A DNA stretch of 64,000 nt from Silene latifolia (taxonomy: Eukaryota; Streptophyta; Magnoliopsida; Caryophyllales; Caryophyllaceae): positions 313,430,238 through 313,494,237 of the forward strand of contig NC_133537.1 of the NCBI RefSeq assembly GCF_048544455.1, in the 5' to 3' direction. The notes below the pieces were generated by a model, which was not told where the DNA came from, searched no databases, and saw nothing but the letters and a program-made list of their open reading frames with translations. Shown piece by piece: positions 48,613-60,541 of the stretch (positions are counted from its first letter, which is position 1; every line of letters begins with the position of its first letter). A program made the position numbers and the translations under genes.

Positions 48613-49509
48613 GGGTTTTTTGTCAGAAACTACCTTTTATTTAGGGTCATTTGTGAACAACTACCTTTCATTTTATTTTTGTTTTTCAACTACCTTTCAT
48701 TTCTTCATTTTGCGAAAGACTACCAAAAATCCATTTCCGGCGAAAAAAGTCAACTTTCCGGCGTTGACTTGTTCTTGTCTCCCTTTTTCAGACATATTAC
48801 CCATATTTCTCCCTTTGTTCACCCAACAAAATCCGAAAAAGCTCCTCTTCATGCGCAACACCTTATCAAAAAATTGTTCAACGCATCAACCATCTCAATG
48901 TCCATCTCCATCTCCATCTCCGTCGTCATCTTTACTACCACTTTCACCTTCGCCCTTACATTTCAACAACCTTATAGACTACTAATGTTCATCAACCTAC
49001 TGTCCATCTAAGTCATATTAAAGTACCTTCTTTCTCTCTTCATGGTAAGATGGTGGTTATACGAAAACTAATGAGATAGTAGCACACAAGTGATCCTAAG
49101 AGTGAATCCATGATTATTTTCGAATAGTTAACATTAGGAGTTAATTTTGCCAACACGGCCATAATAGATCATTGTTGTTGAAGAATTATTTACCATGTTA
49201 AGATTAATATCAATGATGATTTTGTTTCGGTGATTAGGACTTTGCTTCGGGTAAGAGATAGACAAATTGAGGTGATTAATGTTGGGTTTAATCAATCTTT
49301 ATCATCGATTATTGGGGTTGTGAAGTAAAGAGTTAGATTCAACATGAAACGGTAAATCAACGCCGAAAAGTTGACTTCTTTTCGCCGGAAGTGAATTTTT
49401 GGTAGTCTTTCGCAAAATGAAGAAATGAAAGGTAGTTAAAAGCCAAAAATAAAATGAAAGGTTGTTTACAAATGACCCTAAATAAAAGGTAGTTTCTGAC
49501 AAAAAACTC
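48613..49509. mobile_element. Foldback Mutator-like element, 897 bp
   Basis: Inverted repeats of about 160 bases start G(G/A)GTTTTTTGTCAGAAACTACC (48613 and 49509). The flanks TAATATATA and AAATATATA are a 9-bp duplication with one change. The arm sequences mirror each other (GGTAGTCTTTCGCAAAATGAAG). No transposase. The first 11 bases resemble those of the element at 36724. Confidence 0.85.
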
Positions 49510-49599
49510 AAATATATATATATAATTAATTTAAATTCAATCTGAAGTCAAACAATATTTTAATTTGTTTTGGTTTAAATTTGAATCCTGTCATTTTGG

Positions 49600-49860
49600 G
49601 TTTTTTTTAATAAGGTAAGAAAACTAAATTGGTTCTTTAGGGTAGGACCAACCTATTTCATCATTTCGAATGGGGGAGGTAAGTTGAAGCCATCGACTTT
49701 CAACCAACTCGAAATAGTTGGACAAGAATGTCCAATTGAGACCATAAAGTCAACAACTTTATTGGCTATACAAAAGCAATGTTTATTAATCATTTGCTCG
49801 AAAAAACGAAGGTCTAACTTCACATTTTTTATAATTCTTGACATCTCTCCCTGAATTTCC
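49600..49860 (-). repeat. Dispersed repeat with A-tail, minus strand
   Basis: A T run (A-tail on the minus strand) followed by a conserved stretch (GACCAACCTATTTCATCATTTCGAA) that recurs at 60400-60500. Likely the 3' end of a LINE or SINE family. Confidence 0.5.
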
Positions 49861-52800
49861 CAAAGGCAAATACTACGTTTGAGTTGTTCTAGTAGTTCAG
49901 ATCATGGTCCCATGGCACGTTACGTTTCGTTTCGTTTACGTACCTGGCCAAGAAAGACAAAATTAACAGTCCACATGGTGTGAACGTATATATCCACAAT
50001 TCAAATTCAACATATATATGTTTGAGAATTCCAGTAAATGCTGTCCTAGGTAGTAAAACTACGTTTCGATGGGTTGTGGCTTGTACTCTTGTAGAGTCGT
50101 AATCATGTCGTATCCAACCATGTACATTAACTTAAATTCGACGAACTAATTAGCCAGGAACATAGGTTGAGGGGTTAAGTGTGCATGTGGAAAACGAGCA
50201 GTGGGACAATGGACAAGAACAGGTTAGATGACAACCAAAGATTACTCATTTGGATTGATAAGAGACCTTTTGGCTTCTTGTCTCGATGTTTTTCGAGATT
50301 TGTCATTTCATTTCTGTCCGCAGCATTATTCCCATCGGATATACTCTCCCTATGAAACAAACATCAATTTAGATGACAAATAACTTCAGCCTGCATGCTA
50401 TTATTTGGACTTAACCCATGTCTAAAAAAAAATATATACCGAGGGAGGTAAATAGTCTGTTTTACTTCTGCTTTAATAATAATTATCAACTGAAAATACA
50501 AATACACAATTTATAAATACTTGTTTCTATGAAAATACACAATCACAACTGATGTTCTCATCAAAAGGAGGATTGAGCACTACTCAGCTCCACTGAGGCA
50601 TAAGTCATAACTCCTCCCCAAGTGGTTATTTACAGAATCACGGGCATCTCTAAATCACGATAAATATTAATAAAATTAATAAAATACCGAGTGTTTGAAC
50701 CATGACATGAGTTTGAAACTCATTAACGTTACTAACGTCGTCTTCAGGAATCCTTTTATGCAAAAGAACTCTACTATACATAGCAAAATATCAAACACAT
50801 TACCATCACTAAATTCAATCATCGAATATTTGGTCTCGCAATAATACAGAAGATAAGTAGCTCATTTAGAGAATCTTACCTTTAATATCCATGAATTAAA
50901 ATAACACAACGAGGCATATCACATATGGACTTTTAGGTTATTGTCACGTGCAAATCTCTATGTATTTGATTCATTTTCCTACTTTTTTTTTTAGGGAATT
51001 TTCTCTCGTGGAAAAATGACATGTTCTTTACTCCAAAAAATGTCGTGGAATAATAGAATACGGTAGATATCCTTCCCCTTGCTGCGCACAAATATCACAT
51101 TTGTGGAGTAGATCCTCAATAGTAATTCCTATTCAAATAAGTGCATCCTTACCCATGAGTCATGACCATGAATTTTGAAGAGAAGGATAGTAGAAGCTAA
51201 ATGGCCAAGGCCCAGGCCCAGGCCCAGGCGGAGGTTGCGAACACCCTGGCTGATGACCGAACGACTCTTACGAAAAAGTATCATGCGGAAATGGACAAGT
51301 TTAGAGGATTTGTGTCCGGGGATGGCTGGTGTTTTATCTAATGTCTCACTAACATAAATAATAAAACCGCTATACGTTGCAAATTTAGTAGAGATATATG
51401 ATGATCAACATTTAGTAGTTCTTAAAATAAGTGAGCTTATCAGCGAAGTTTAAAACTAAAGACACACCACAATGTCACACATCATAAGAATTCCTGCATA
51501 CATAAATTATTGACGAGGCTTGAGGGGCCTAAGGGTACGCCAAAGAGGCTCAATATTTGTGCAAATTCTAACACAAGCATTAGTAACTTCTGTTGGGATC
51601 ATATAAAGGTGGGTGCTGTCGATTTGCTTTGCTTAGTACACGCTGTAAAATTGCAGAATTTCTTGAAGCCAACATTACCATAGTCCATGATCAGTTTATC
51701 GCCTTTAGTTCCGCCCTCTCTAAAACTAGAGCGACATATAAGGCTTGTTTGGATAAAAAAAAAATGGGGGGAAAAGAGAGGGGTGGGGGAAGGAGAAAAG
51801 GAGGGAAGGGAAGGGACGGAATTTTCCTCCATATCTCGCTTTGTTGAACGGATTTTAATTTGCCTATTATAAGGGAAGATGAGACATTCATTTTTTTCCC
51901 CCTAAATCCCTTTACCCCTATTTTGCTAACCAAATAAAGTCCAGGCCTCTATTTCCCTTCCCTCCAAATTATCAAATCCAAACACACCCATAAAGTGGAT
52001 ATTTTTCATGACTCTTCAGAATCCTCCAACGAAAATAAGTGTCTTTAGACCACGAATATCCTTTTTATGTTTGTATTAAAGGGTATTTTGGGAATGAGAA
52101 GTTCCACCCTTAAACTAGGGGGCGTTTGGTTTGTCTAAGGGTAACCGAAAGGGATAAAGAGAAGGTTTGGAGGGAAAAGGAAAAGGATTACTCCTAATAT
52201 TACTTCCTGTTTGGTTACCCTCCGAAAGGGAATAACCTAACCACCACCAATCTCTCAGCCACCACCTGCCCACCACAAACTGCCACTGGCCGACTGGCGA
52301 CATCATCCCCATCACTCACCCCCTTCCTGACCCCGCTGACAAGTGACAACCCTCTCCTCGAACAAAATTCCCACCACCACCCCTATAATTGCCACCTCCA
52401 AACGCCCAAAAACCTCCGATAAATATCAACTTTCTAACAAAGGCAAACCCCAAAACTCCAATACGCAATCTGAAAGCGCCTTTCCTTGTGAAACAAAGAT
52501 TCTCTAAGAATGGACACCCTTCCCCTCTTTAAGAGCCACTTTGACCAAAATATGATCGTCCATGAATACCTCTCGATCATTCTTCTTTTTAATAGCCCAC
52601 TCAAAAGAGTTATTCATGTCAACCGATGCTAAACTGTATTTCTTCCTTAGTAAGCGCGTTAGTCATAAACGAAAACATTGCTTCAGGCAAAGTTGGCCGT
52701 CCATCGGAATAAGCGTGTTCCTAACAATGTTAAAGTGTCCCAACAAAATAAAGGCAACCCTTTTTCATCCCTATCAAACCTCCTCTCCTCTCTTTAAAAG

Positions 52801-53042
52801 CTAGATAGTGACCTCTAAATTTCTGAAACAAAACCATTGCAACAAATATAAAACTTTCCCTGTTTAACTTCTCTTTTCCAAAACCATCATCCACTCATAA
52901 AGGAGATTCCTTCCATGCCCCCACCTCTTTTACCTTTCAAATATTCCCTCCTCAAATACAAATATAATGTCATCTATTCTTTCCCAAAGTTGCACATTCA
53001 AAAGCACAATTCTTAGCCTTTCTAATCTCTTCTTCCTCCAAG
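49861..53042. other. Intergenic DNA upstream of the HIPP gene
   Basis: No convincing gene. 51200-51330 reads AQAQAQAEVANTLADDRTTL in one frame, which could be a retroelement trace. 52119 opens with a transposon-like end GGGGGCGTTTGGTTTG without a visible partner. The last 60 bases are AT-rich and probably hold the HIPP promoter and leader. Confidence 0.5.
51742..51989. mobile_element. Tourist/hAT-like MITE
   Basis: GGCTTGTTTGGAT at the left and ATCAAATCCAAACACACCC at the right are inverted ends of the common GTTTGGAT type. The inside is purine-rich on the left and pyrimidine-rich on the right. Target duplication unclear. Confidence 0.5.
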
Positions 53043-54504
53043 ATGGCTCACGAATTCGAGGTAAGGCTCTATAATCGAATCCCCTCATGTTTCATCTAAT
53101 TCATGGTATTAAATCTGAGATATGACCCACTATCGTAACTAAGTTATAGAAGTGTTGGTTGTATTTATGGCGCAACGCCTGAGATTAAGTTTCATACCTA
53201 GTTTTAATACTATGGTCTAAATACCCAAATAGTGTTTCTAAGTTTTTCTCAGTTTTCCTACCATAAAAATGCAGAGACCTCGAATCACCGAGATACATGT
53301 ACGCATGGACTGCAATGGATGTGTGCAGAAGATCAAGAAGGCTGTCAATGGGATAAATGGCAAGTTTATAACTTAAGTCTAAAGCTATGAATTTGTTACA
53401 TACAATCTAATACCCAACTTATAAAAATAACAATTGTATTTATTACCTGCAGGGATATATGATTTCTACATCGACTTCCCCCAGCAAAAGCTAACGATCA
53501 TTGGAAGGGCAGATCCTGAAAGAATCATGAAAGCGATAAAGAAAGTTAGAAAAGTTGCAACATTATGTTCCCACACAGAAGCACCAGACCTAAATTCCCA
53601 GCCAATACAACCACCACCAGATGCAGGAGCTCCACCACCAGATGCAGGAGCTCCGCCTCCAGAAGGAGGAGCTCCAGGACAAGAAGCGGGACAATGTCAA
53701 CCTCTAGAACAATCACAAGCACAAGAAGCTCATCCCCCTCCACCACCAGAGCAACCCACAGACCAGCCACCTCCACCTTATCAGCCGGAAAACCCACCAG
53801 GTCAAGGTCAACAGCCAGAGTCAATCCCTCCACCCGGACAACCTGACATGCAACCAATACCGCCATCACACCCTCCAATCCCTAATCACAGCCCACCAGA
53901 GTATGGTCGCAGCTATGGATATGGATATGGATATGGACAAGGAGATGGGTATGGTCAGAGTTATGGGCCCAGTTTTAGACACGAGCCACCAAGCCAACAT
54001 GTTTATCACGCGCCGCCGCATGATTCTGGCTATTATGAACGGCCCAGGCATGATTACCATGAATCACCGAATGTATCTGGTTACCATCAGCAGTATCAGC
54101 CCATGTACAATAACCCACAACCTCAATCTATTTATCACCACTCACCATCTCAACCTCCATACCATAACCAACCACCTCCAGATGCTTATCATGAACCACC
54201 ACGACCACCTGGAGGCCATTATTCCGAGCCACCTCCACAAACAGTTGCTTATCATGAACCACCTCCTCAAGCCATTAATCATGAGCAACCATCTCAACCA
54301 GTATACGCAACTCATAATTACAATATGTACAGACCGGCTCAATCCATTACAGAATACCACTATGTACAATCACCACCCAGATACACCTCAAACAATCGGA
54401 CTAACTACTCCGATATGGACTCATATGAGTATAGCAATATCAGTGACAGGAACGCTACTTCTGTATTCAGTGATGAAAATCCAAATGCATGTACAATAGT
54501 ATAG
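53043..54504 (+). CDS. Heavy-metal-associated isoprenylated plant protein (HIPP)
   Basis: Three exons: 53043-53060, 53275-53359, 53453-54504; 1155 bases, 384 residues. After MAHEFE comes one HMA domain: ITEIHVRMDCNGCVQKIKKAVNGI..IYDFYIDFPQQKLTIIGRADPERIMKAIKK, with the metal-binding CxxC (CNGC) intact. Residues from about 90 are very Pro-rich with PPDAGAPPP repeats, a GYGYGYGQGDGYGQ tract and several YHEPP/YHxPP units. It ends in CTIV, a CaaX farnesylation motif, so membrane or nuclear association by prenylation is expected. HIPPs bind metals or partners in metal balance and stress. The second intron begins GC (GCAAGT), the only donor that keeps frame. No lesions. The member cannot be named. 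Confidence 0.92.
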
Positions 54505-55254
54505 TGCTTTCTTTACAATGTTCTTCTCATATCAGTTTTGAGGTTAAAGTTTAGAACTTTGAGTGTAAATATGTCCCAAGACTACAAAAAAAATTTATAT
54601 TTCTTTTAAATTTAAATAAAGTAATATACAAATGGAAAAAAATGCGGTTCCTGTGTCATCTTGCAAAGGTGTAAAGACTAATGGGAAGAATATTATATTA
54701 AGAAGTAACATTAGTATCATTGCAAAGGAAAAGTCCTATAACTTAATGCTTTGGAGTTGATCCATTGAAAAGCTAATGGATACGTGACAGGAATGTAAAC
54801 ATACTGGTAAGAGATAATGCTGAGGCAGGAATCAGATTCTGGCCTTTTGGCCAAAGAAGAATCAATACCGATTTCTGCTTTTTCCTTAGAAAGATACTAT
54901 ACACGAGCAAACGAATACACAAATATATCCCACATTTGTTTATTACTCCGCTTTTGTTTAAGCTAATCATTCTGCTAATTTATTTATCATTAGCCAAGAA
55001 TATTTTCTCCACAAAAATGAATTTAGCACAATTAAAATGTGGGAATGAAAGTGAGTGGGGACAAGTGATGGCATGGCAGACGAGTATTAGCTCGGTATAG
55101 GTGAAAGAAGCGAGGTAGCGTTGGGCAGCTGGAATAGCGGAGGCGTAGCCAGCTGTGCATGGCCTCGTGAATCGTGATGGTACGGCAGATGGGTATTAGC
55201 TCGGTAGTGCTAGAGTCGGATTCTCTGCAACTCATAGAGCTTCTTAATTCTCAT
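54505..55254. other. HIPP 3' UTR and intergenic DNA
   Basis: 3' UTR for perhaps 150 bases, then no genes. At 55060-55210 two imperfect copies of GGCAGAYGRGTATTAGCTCGGTA occur about 120 bases apart. Confidence 0.5.
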
Positions 55255-55482
55255 AAAATCCCGGCAAGTTACTTTGGTAACATTGTTGAAGAAATTTGAA
55301 GCCTTGCTAGTCATTTCTATAATATAAGATTTAGCTTTGTTAAACGAAGTGGTAATGTAGTTGCTCATAGTATAGCGTATTATATGCCTCTGGATTATTC
55401 GACCCAGGTATGGGTGGATTCGTGTCCAGGCTCTTTCGCAGACACTGTATCATCCGACCTCTTGTCAGCCTCTGAACATTAA
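55255..55482 (+). pseudogene. LINE RNase H C-terminal fragment
   Basis: FSFVKRSGNVVAHSIAYYM...QVWVDSCPGSFADTVSSDLLSASEH to a stop at 55480. It matches the end of the RNase H domain carried by plant LINEs. No upstream LINE sequence remains. Confidence 0.75.
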
Positions 55483-56712
55483 TAATATGGGATTTATAAA
55501 TAAAACGTGGGTGGGTGGGGACAAATAAGTAAATAAGCACTTCTCCATGGGTTAATTGTTAAACTGCTACACTGATAATTGTTTCCTTTTCTGATTCTGT
55601 AACATAACATATATAGAGCAAGATACCAAGCCTTAACAAACTCTCTAGCAACCTCTAAATCACCAAGTCTCAAAAGTCAAAATTGTCGCTTCTTACTCAG
55701 AAGTTAAAGGGGACTAAAACATAAATTTTAAAAATTTAGGTGGGCGAATTGTAACTTGGGTAATGAAGCACTAAAAAAATTTGTGTATATGTGAAAGTGC
55801 GTTGAACAAAAAAGCAAGATATAAAGCACTTATGTGATAAAACCTATGTAAATATGACGGGGAGGCTTTTAAGCTTTATATTTAAGGGTACAAATACTGA
55901 AGCACTCAATGAAACAGAGCTTCATGTGTGAATGGTTTCAATTATGCTGATCAAACGTCGTCCTGACCCAAAATATATGGTAACATAATCAAATATTCAG
56001 CTATTCAGAAGCGTTTTCTACCAACAATGAACAACCACAAGTATTTGGAAAGGGCCACCTACGGTGTCACCCATATCATGAGTTCACCATGGAAACAGTA
56101 AATCAACTCTAGCATCTAGCAAGCGCCTCATAATTACAAGCAGCGCTAATGAGAACAACATGACATTTTGAAGACCTTACTTCATAGCGTCATATGTCAT
56201 GCCTTAGTGTAGTAACTACTACTAGTATTTTTTTTTTCTCGCAAAGACTATCTTAAACCCTACTTAGTAATTCACTCCCCTCAGCCTCATTAAATTTCCT
56301 TTTAAACTTTCTATTCATTGAGACAATACCCAAGCGGTCTATGAGAATAGCTAACAAATAGAGAAAGAAAGAGCTAGAGAGAAGCAGCAGTGGCAGCAGC
56401 AGCATAGCGACATCAGGATTCCAAAAACTTCGGCCTATGCCAAGGCAGGGGGTCGGATGTACAAAGACTTACCTTTTTGTGTTTCCGTGTGACTCATCAT
56501 GAGATTGCTCTAGGGAAAGAGAGAAAACAAAGAGGCGCTAACCTTTACTCGTTAGCTACTTTCAAATGGTGGCTCATCATGAAATTGCACTAGGGCAAGA
56601 GATAAAAACAAAGAGGCACTAACCTTTACTCATTAGCTACTTTCAAAATTATAAATGATGTTTATTAATGAAGACAAAAAAAGTAAAAAAAAAAAGAGCA
56701 AAACCTTGTATC
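55483..56712. other. Intergenic DNA
   Basis: No gene seen. A near-exact duplication of about 75 bases (GCTAACCTTTACTCRTTAGCTACTTTCAAA) occurs at about 56475-56570 and 56575-56650. A purine-rich GCAGCAGTGGCAGCAGCAGC stretch lies near 56380. Confidence 0.5.
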
Positions 56713-58196
56713 TTATTCATCATCGTCTTTGCTACTTGTTTGACATTCATCAACATCGATCTTCACCATAAAGAGGTTCATCAAAGCTGTTATCTTCATC
56801 TTTGCTTCCTTGCCAATCTGTTGTAGCAGGCGTCAACTATTAGGTATTAATGTATTGATTAAAAAAAATGAAATAAGGTGATGTCACAAACTTGTGCAAT
56901 AACATGCTTTAAACGATCAGTTAAATGCACTAGAAAGCAGCCAGACCATCTGGCCTTAGTAATCTGGAAGACATGCAAAAGTTCAGCCCATGTCAAAAGA
57001 ACAGACAAACCTGGACGGTTTCTGGTAAACAGCCTACATAGTAAAATTAAAAAAACTACAACGATAAAGGTATACAGTTGATATCTATTATCTAGCTCTT
57101 AGGAATATAGGATAGAAAAGGCAAAAAGAGCAATCAGGCGAAATTCTGGACAAATGTACCATGATCAAAAACCCTGGTTACAGCTTGATTATAGTCAGGT
57201 TCAAAAGATTTATATTGTTCTACAAGAACCCTTGGTGCTGGAAGCAAAGCTCCTTCAGCTGTAATGATTCAATGGCTTGTGTTTGTTGGAAAAAAGAAGA
57301 CGAAGATTACGAATAGTCGAATATTGATGACATAATACTCCTATCTCAAAGGGCAACTTAAATGTTTTCAGAAGGCAGGCTAGAAATTGGGTATAAACTA
57401 GGCAAGCGACAGCGGACTCTGGACTCCGGAGCCCAAACAAAACACAGCAATAGAATTACTGAAACAGCAACAATTAATACTCTAACATGACTAACAACAA
57501 CTAAAGCAGTTGGGTAATTAGCAAATCTACGGATACTGTTTGCTAAGTATAATCGTATAATACTTCTTGTTACTGGGACTCAAACAAAGCAAATTTGACA
57601 AGAAAACAATGACGCAAACCACTGATTACTTAATAGACATGTTCGCACAGGGATGAAAAGCCACACAAGTGATCTCATAATTATACAGTTTAATAGCCCT
57701 CAAAACAAAGTTTACTATAAGTTACAACACCACCACCCCAATGAGTCAAGGGATCCCATATAGACTAAGAGAGTTTAGATGTACGCAGTCTTATCCAGCA
57801 TTAACTGCATAAAAAGGGTTTTTTCGGAAAGTTGATGACTAGATGATCTTCAAAATTATGACACATGCAATGGCCTGGAATGATAGGACTACCACCAGGA
57901 ACCATCAAATAAATGGTAAAAGCAGTTGAGCATGGTTGAAGAACACTTGCATGTTCCATTCTCATGTATCAAAATTCAAAAAATCAAACAAACATACACA
58001 TTGTCATCTACTTGGTAATGTGTTACAGAACTACGCAGGACTCTTGTAGCACCATAAGCAGGACAAAGAATGCTCACAACAAAAGCAGTCAATTCGGAAG
58101 AGCAATCAAGAGAAACTCACCTCCAGTTTGTAGCTCCAGTCCTCTTGTTGTTTCTTGATTCAACGAGGCTGACTCAGTGGCGGAAGAAATCCATCC
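56713..58196 (-). CDS. Unidentified gene, last four exons
   Basis: Minus-strand exons 58196-58121, 57258-57173, 56963-56892 and 56817-56713 join without a stop. The first exon ends in phase 1, the next begins with the two missing bases, and the last two joins are phase 0. All borders are GT-AG. Joined pieces include ESASLNQETTRGLELQTG, LLPAPRVLVEQYKSFEPDY, WSGCFLVHLTDRLKHVIAQ and IGKEAKMKITALMNLF, ending in an acidic ECQTSSKDDDE tail. The basic/hydrophobic spacing suggests a helical, soluble protein. I do not recognise the family. The 5' part beyond 58196 is unclear, and a hAT-like end (CAGTGGCGGAAG) at about 58175 lies within the first listed exon, so a transposon may have damaged the gene. 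Confidence 0.55.
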
Positions 58197-58205
58197 CTAG
58201 AAATG

Positions 58206-58475
58206 TTAAACTTCAAATCCGTCCCTAATGAAGAAAAATTTTCTCGAATGAGGGTTTATCAAGAAGCCTTGTCCAAGGAACACATGAACAGATGCAGGCA
58301 ACTGCGCTTTGAATTCTTGCAGCAGATACGGCAGCTGAGGCTCTATTGGCGAATTTGTATGGTCTACAACTCTACAACCAAAGATATAGATCTCTATAGG
58401 TTCCATCATACGCAGGTCGACAACATCCTCCCTATACCAAAATACACAAACGGGTGTTCCATTGCAAGAACACAA
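58206..58475 (-). other. Open frame of unknown origin
   Basis: 90-codon frame with coding-like composition (VCVFWYREDVVDLRMMEP, EIYIFGCRVVDHTN, SVHVFLGQGFLINPHSRKFF). It is followed by a stop and then the exon at 58196. Possibly a decayed kelch/F-box-type relic or an upstream exon of the neighbouring gene; neither is established. Confidence 0.3.
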
Positions 58476-59225
58476 CTTTTAGGCTTCTTGCTTCTGTCTG
58501 TTATCCACAGTCCATACTGCAACATATCTCTTGCCAACGGCAGAAGAGAAGACAAATTTACTCATCCTACAACGTCAGCGGCTATATGTGACATTGCCTT
58601 CCCCCAACTAAAAGTTCTCATAGTGCCGTTGCAACATCCAAGTGAACCAATAAGAAAATACTGAATCTGTGTGGCAGTCACCACTCTTCCATTTCAATTG
58701 TGCAACTACTAGTGAACTTTCTTTTCTTCTGCTGCCCACCAAAAATCCGTCAAAAGCAACTATGCCTATGAATTCATTTCAATCAAACAACTACCAAATG
58801 TAGCTCATTTTCCGGGTAATCATTCCATCCTACCAAAGGACACCCACTTCATGCAGTGTAATCAATGGAAAGGTGCCCTCGTTGCTCTTCCTTAGGAAAC
58901 AAATTTGTCTGATAATTCGACATAATATACGTGAAATTCAGTTTGTCCCATGTCCAAAATCACAATCTAAACCGTAAAACATAATTTCATCAACGCCCTT
59001 AACCCGGAATCATTTGAGACAAAGGTCAAAGGGTTTGATGATGATGTACCCTAACCCCTTACTTAAATCCTCTTAACAATTAACACCAATATCACAACAA
59101 CAACAACATGAGAGCCTTAATCCCAAAATGATTTGGGGTCGGCTGACATGAATCATCTTTAAGAACCGTACATGGGTGAACGCACACTTCAAAATGCGGA
59201 AAAATAGAAAAGGAAAATTGAAAAA
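58476..59225. other. Intergenic DNA
   Basis: No gene or clear repeat. ACAACAACAACATGAGAGCC at 59096-59115 and the text after it look repeat-derived. Confidence 0.45.
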
Positions 59226-59475
59226 TGTCAAGATATAGCTCACCCATGATAAAAGGCACATGTGAGTATCTCACATAAAAAAGAGGAGAGAGTTGTCTAT
59301 CAATTGGTTTTGGGATGGAACCTCCTTGGACTTATAAGCCGGACTCTCTCTCTTCCATGCGGGTGCGGCCTAGGCCCGATAACGAAACTTATCTACCGGA
59401 ACAGGGACCGTGAGGGGGAGTGTCAAGATACAGCTCACCCATGATAAAACTCACATGTGAGTATCCCACATTGGA
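59226..59475 (+). mobile_element. Possible TRIM (terminal-repeat retrotransposon in miniature)
   Basis: Two direct copies of about 50 bases (59226-59275 and 59421-59470; TGTCAAGATAYAGCTCACCC ... GTGAGTATCYCACA) flank 145 bases. The right copy is preceded by a purine tract, GTGAGGGGGAG, as before a 3' LTR. No coding capacity. Full LTR length not resolved. Confidence 0.5.
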
Positions 59476-59900
59476 AAAAGAACATAATACAAAATCCAGG
59501 TACGGAAAACTTAGAATTTAAATCGAGAATAAAGATTAAAACAATTTTGAAAATCGAAAAAAATACTTAAGGGTACGGAATACCTTAAAAGTGAACAAAG
59601 TCAGATTACTCCAAATTCCTAAAACCCTACTTAAACCCTGACAAATCAATTACCCCAATAAAAAGTAAAAGTATATAAATAACAGCAAATACTTCATCTT
59701 GACAGATGACATGATAAATTAATTACTGCAGGGTAAGTTAAAGGGTAGTAAAGAATAAAGAAAAACAAGTTACCATTAATTAATGGGAAACAAATAAAGA
59801 AAGGGCTAATTTGATTGATATAGAGTATAGACGTGATGAAATGCGAACTTGGGCCAAATGTGGTCAGGTTCACATTGAAATTATGCCTAAATAAGCAGGG
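59476..59900. other. AT-rich intergenic DNA
   Basis: A-rich sequence with no gene. Confidence 0.5.
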
Positions 59901-60365
59901 TTAAATTTTGACGGATCGAGAATAGAAGGTAATAAAGCTGCTTTAGGATATTCTATAAGAGATTATAATGCTAAAGTCGTTTTGTTGGCAGCAAAAAAGT
60001 GCGGATCAAATAGTATCCTTGTTGCGAAAGCACTTGCTTTAAAAGAAGTTAATTGTGGAGGGTGATAACTTATGTGTTATTAACTCGATTCGAGGTAAAC
60101 CAAATGGGTTTGGTGTGGTGGTTGCTCACCTCATCCCTTAACCATGAGGCCAGGGTTCGATCTCTGCCCATGAGAATGGAGCAAACTCTTTGGTCAGCCG
60201 TTTACCTCTTCGTGAGAGCACCCGCGACGAGGGGATCACCAAAAAAAAAAAAAACTCGATTCGAGTACTTGGCAAATTCCCCCTTAAATAAAAAATCGAG
60301 TTTGAGATGGGTTAGCAGGACGAGCGTTTGTAAATCTCTGGAATTGTTCCTGTCTATTTAACTAA
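59901..60365 (+). pseudogene. LINE RNase H fragment, split by a SINE
   Basis: LNFDGSRIEGNKAALGYSIRDYNAKVV... CGSNSILVAKALALKE is the start of a LINE RNase H. After a one-base shift it continues VEGDNLCVINSIR, the conserved next block, and is interrupted there by the SINE. The remainder (60266 on) is too decayed to read. Confidence 0.8.
60095..60252 (+). mobile_element. tRNA-derived SINE
   Basis: Pol III boxes: A-box-like TGGTGTGGTGGTTGCTCACC and B-box GGTTCGATCTC. The A tail ends at about 60252. Perfect 13-bp duplication AACTCGATTCGAG on both sides (60082-60094, 60253-60265). Confidence 0.93.
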
Positions 60366-60384
60366 GGGGTTGGATATGGACGAT

Positions 60385-60505
60385 ATAATTTTTTTTTATT
60401 AGGTAATAAAACTAGATTGATCCTTTAAATAAGACCAACTTATCTCATCCTTTCGAATGTTAGAGGTAAGTTGAAGTCACCGGCTTTCAAACCATGACGA
60501 TATAA
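60385..60505 (-). repeat. Second copy of the 49600 dispersed repeat
   Basis: T run, then AGACCAACTTATCTCATCCTTTCGAA, the same layout as 49600-49740; probably the 3' end of a LINE or SINE. Confidence 0.5.
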
Positions 60506-60541
60506 CTCATGAACAACTATCAGTGTTCTCCTTTTTTTTAA

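Noticed and set aside
53546-54499. Alternative frames over the HIPP exon (up to 198 codons)
   Set aside because: Low-complexity shadows of the Pro-rich tail.
60095-60170. True tRNA gene
   Set aside because: A and B boxes are present but the sequence has no acceptor stem, carries an A tail and is flanked by a target duplication, so it is a SINE.
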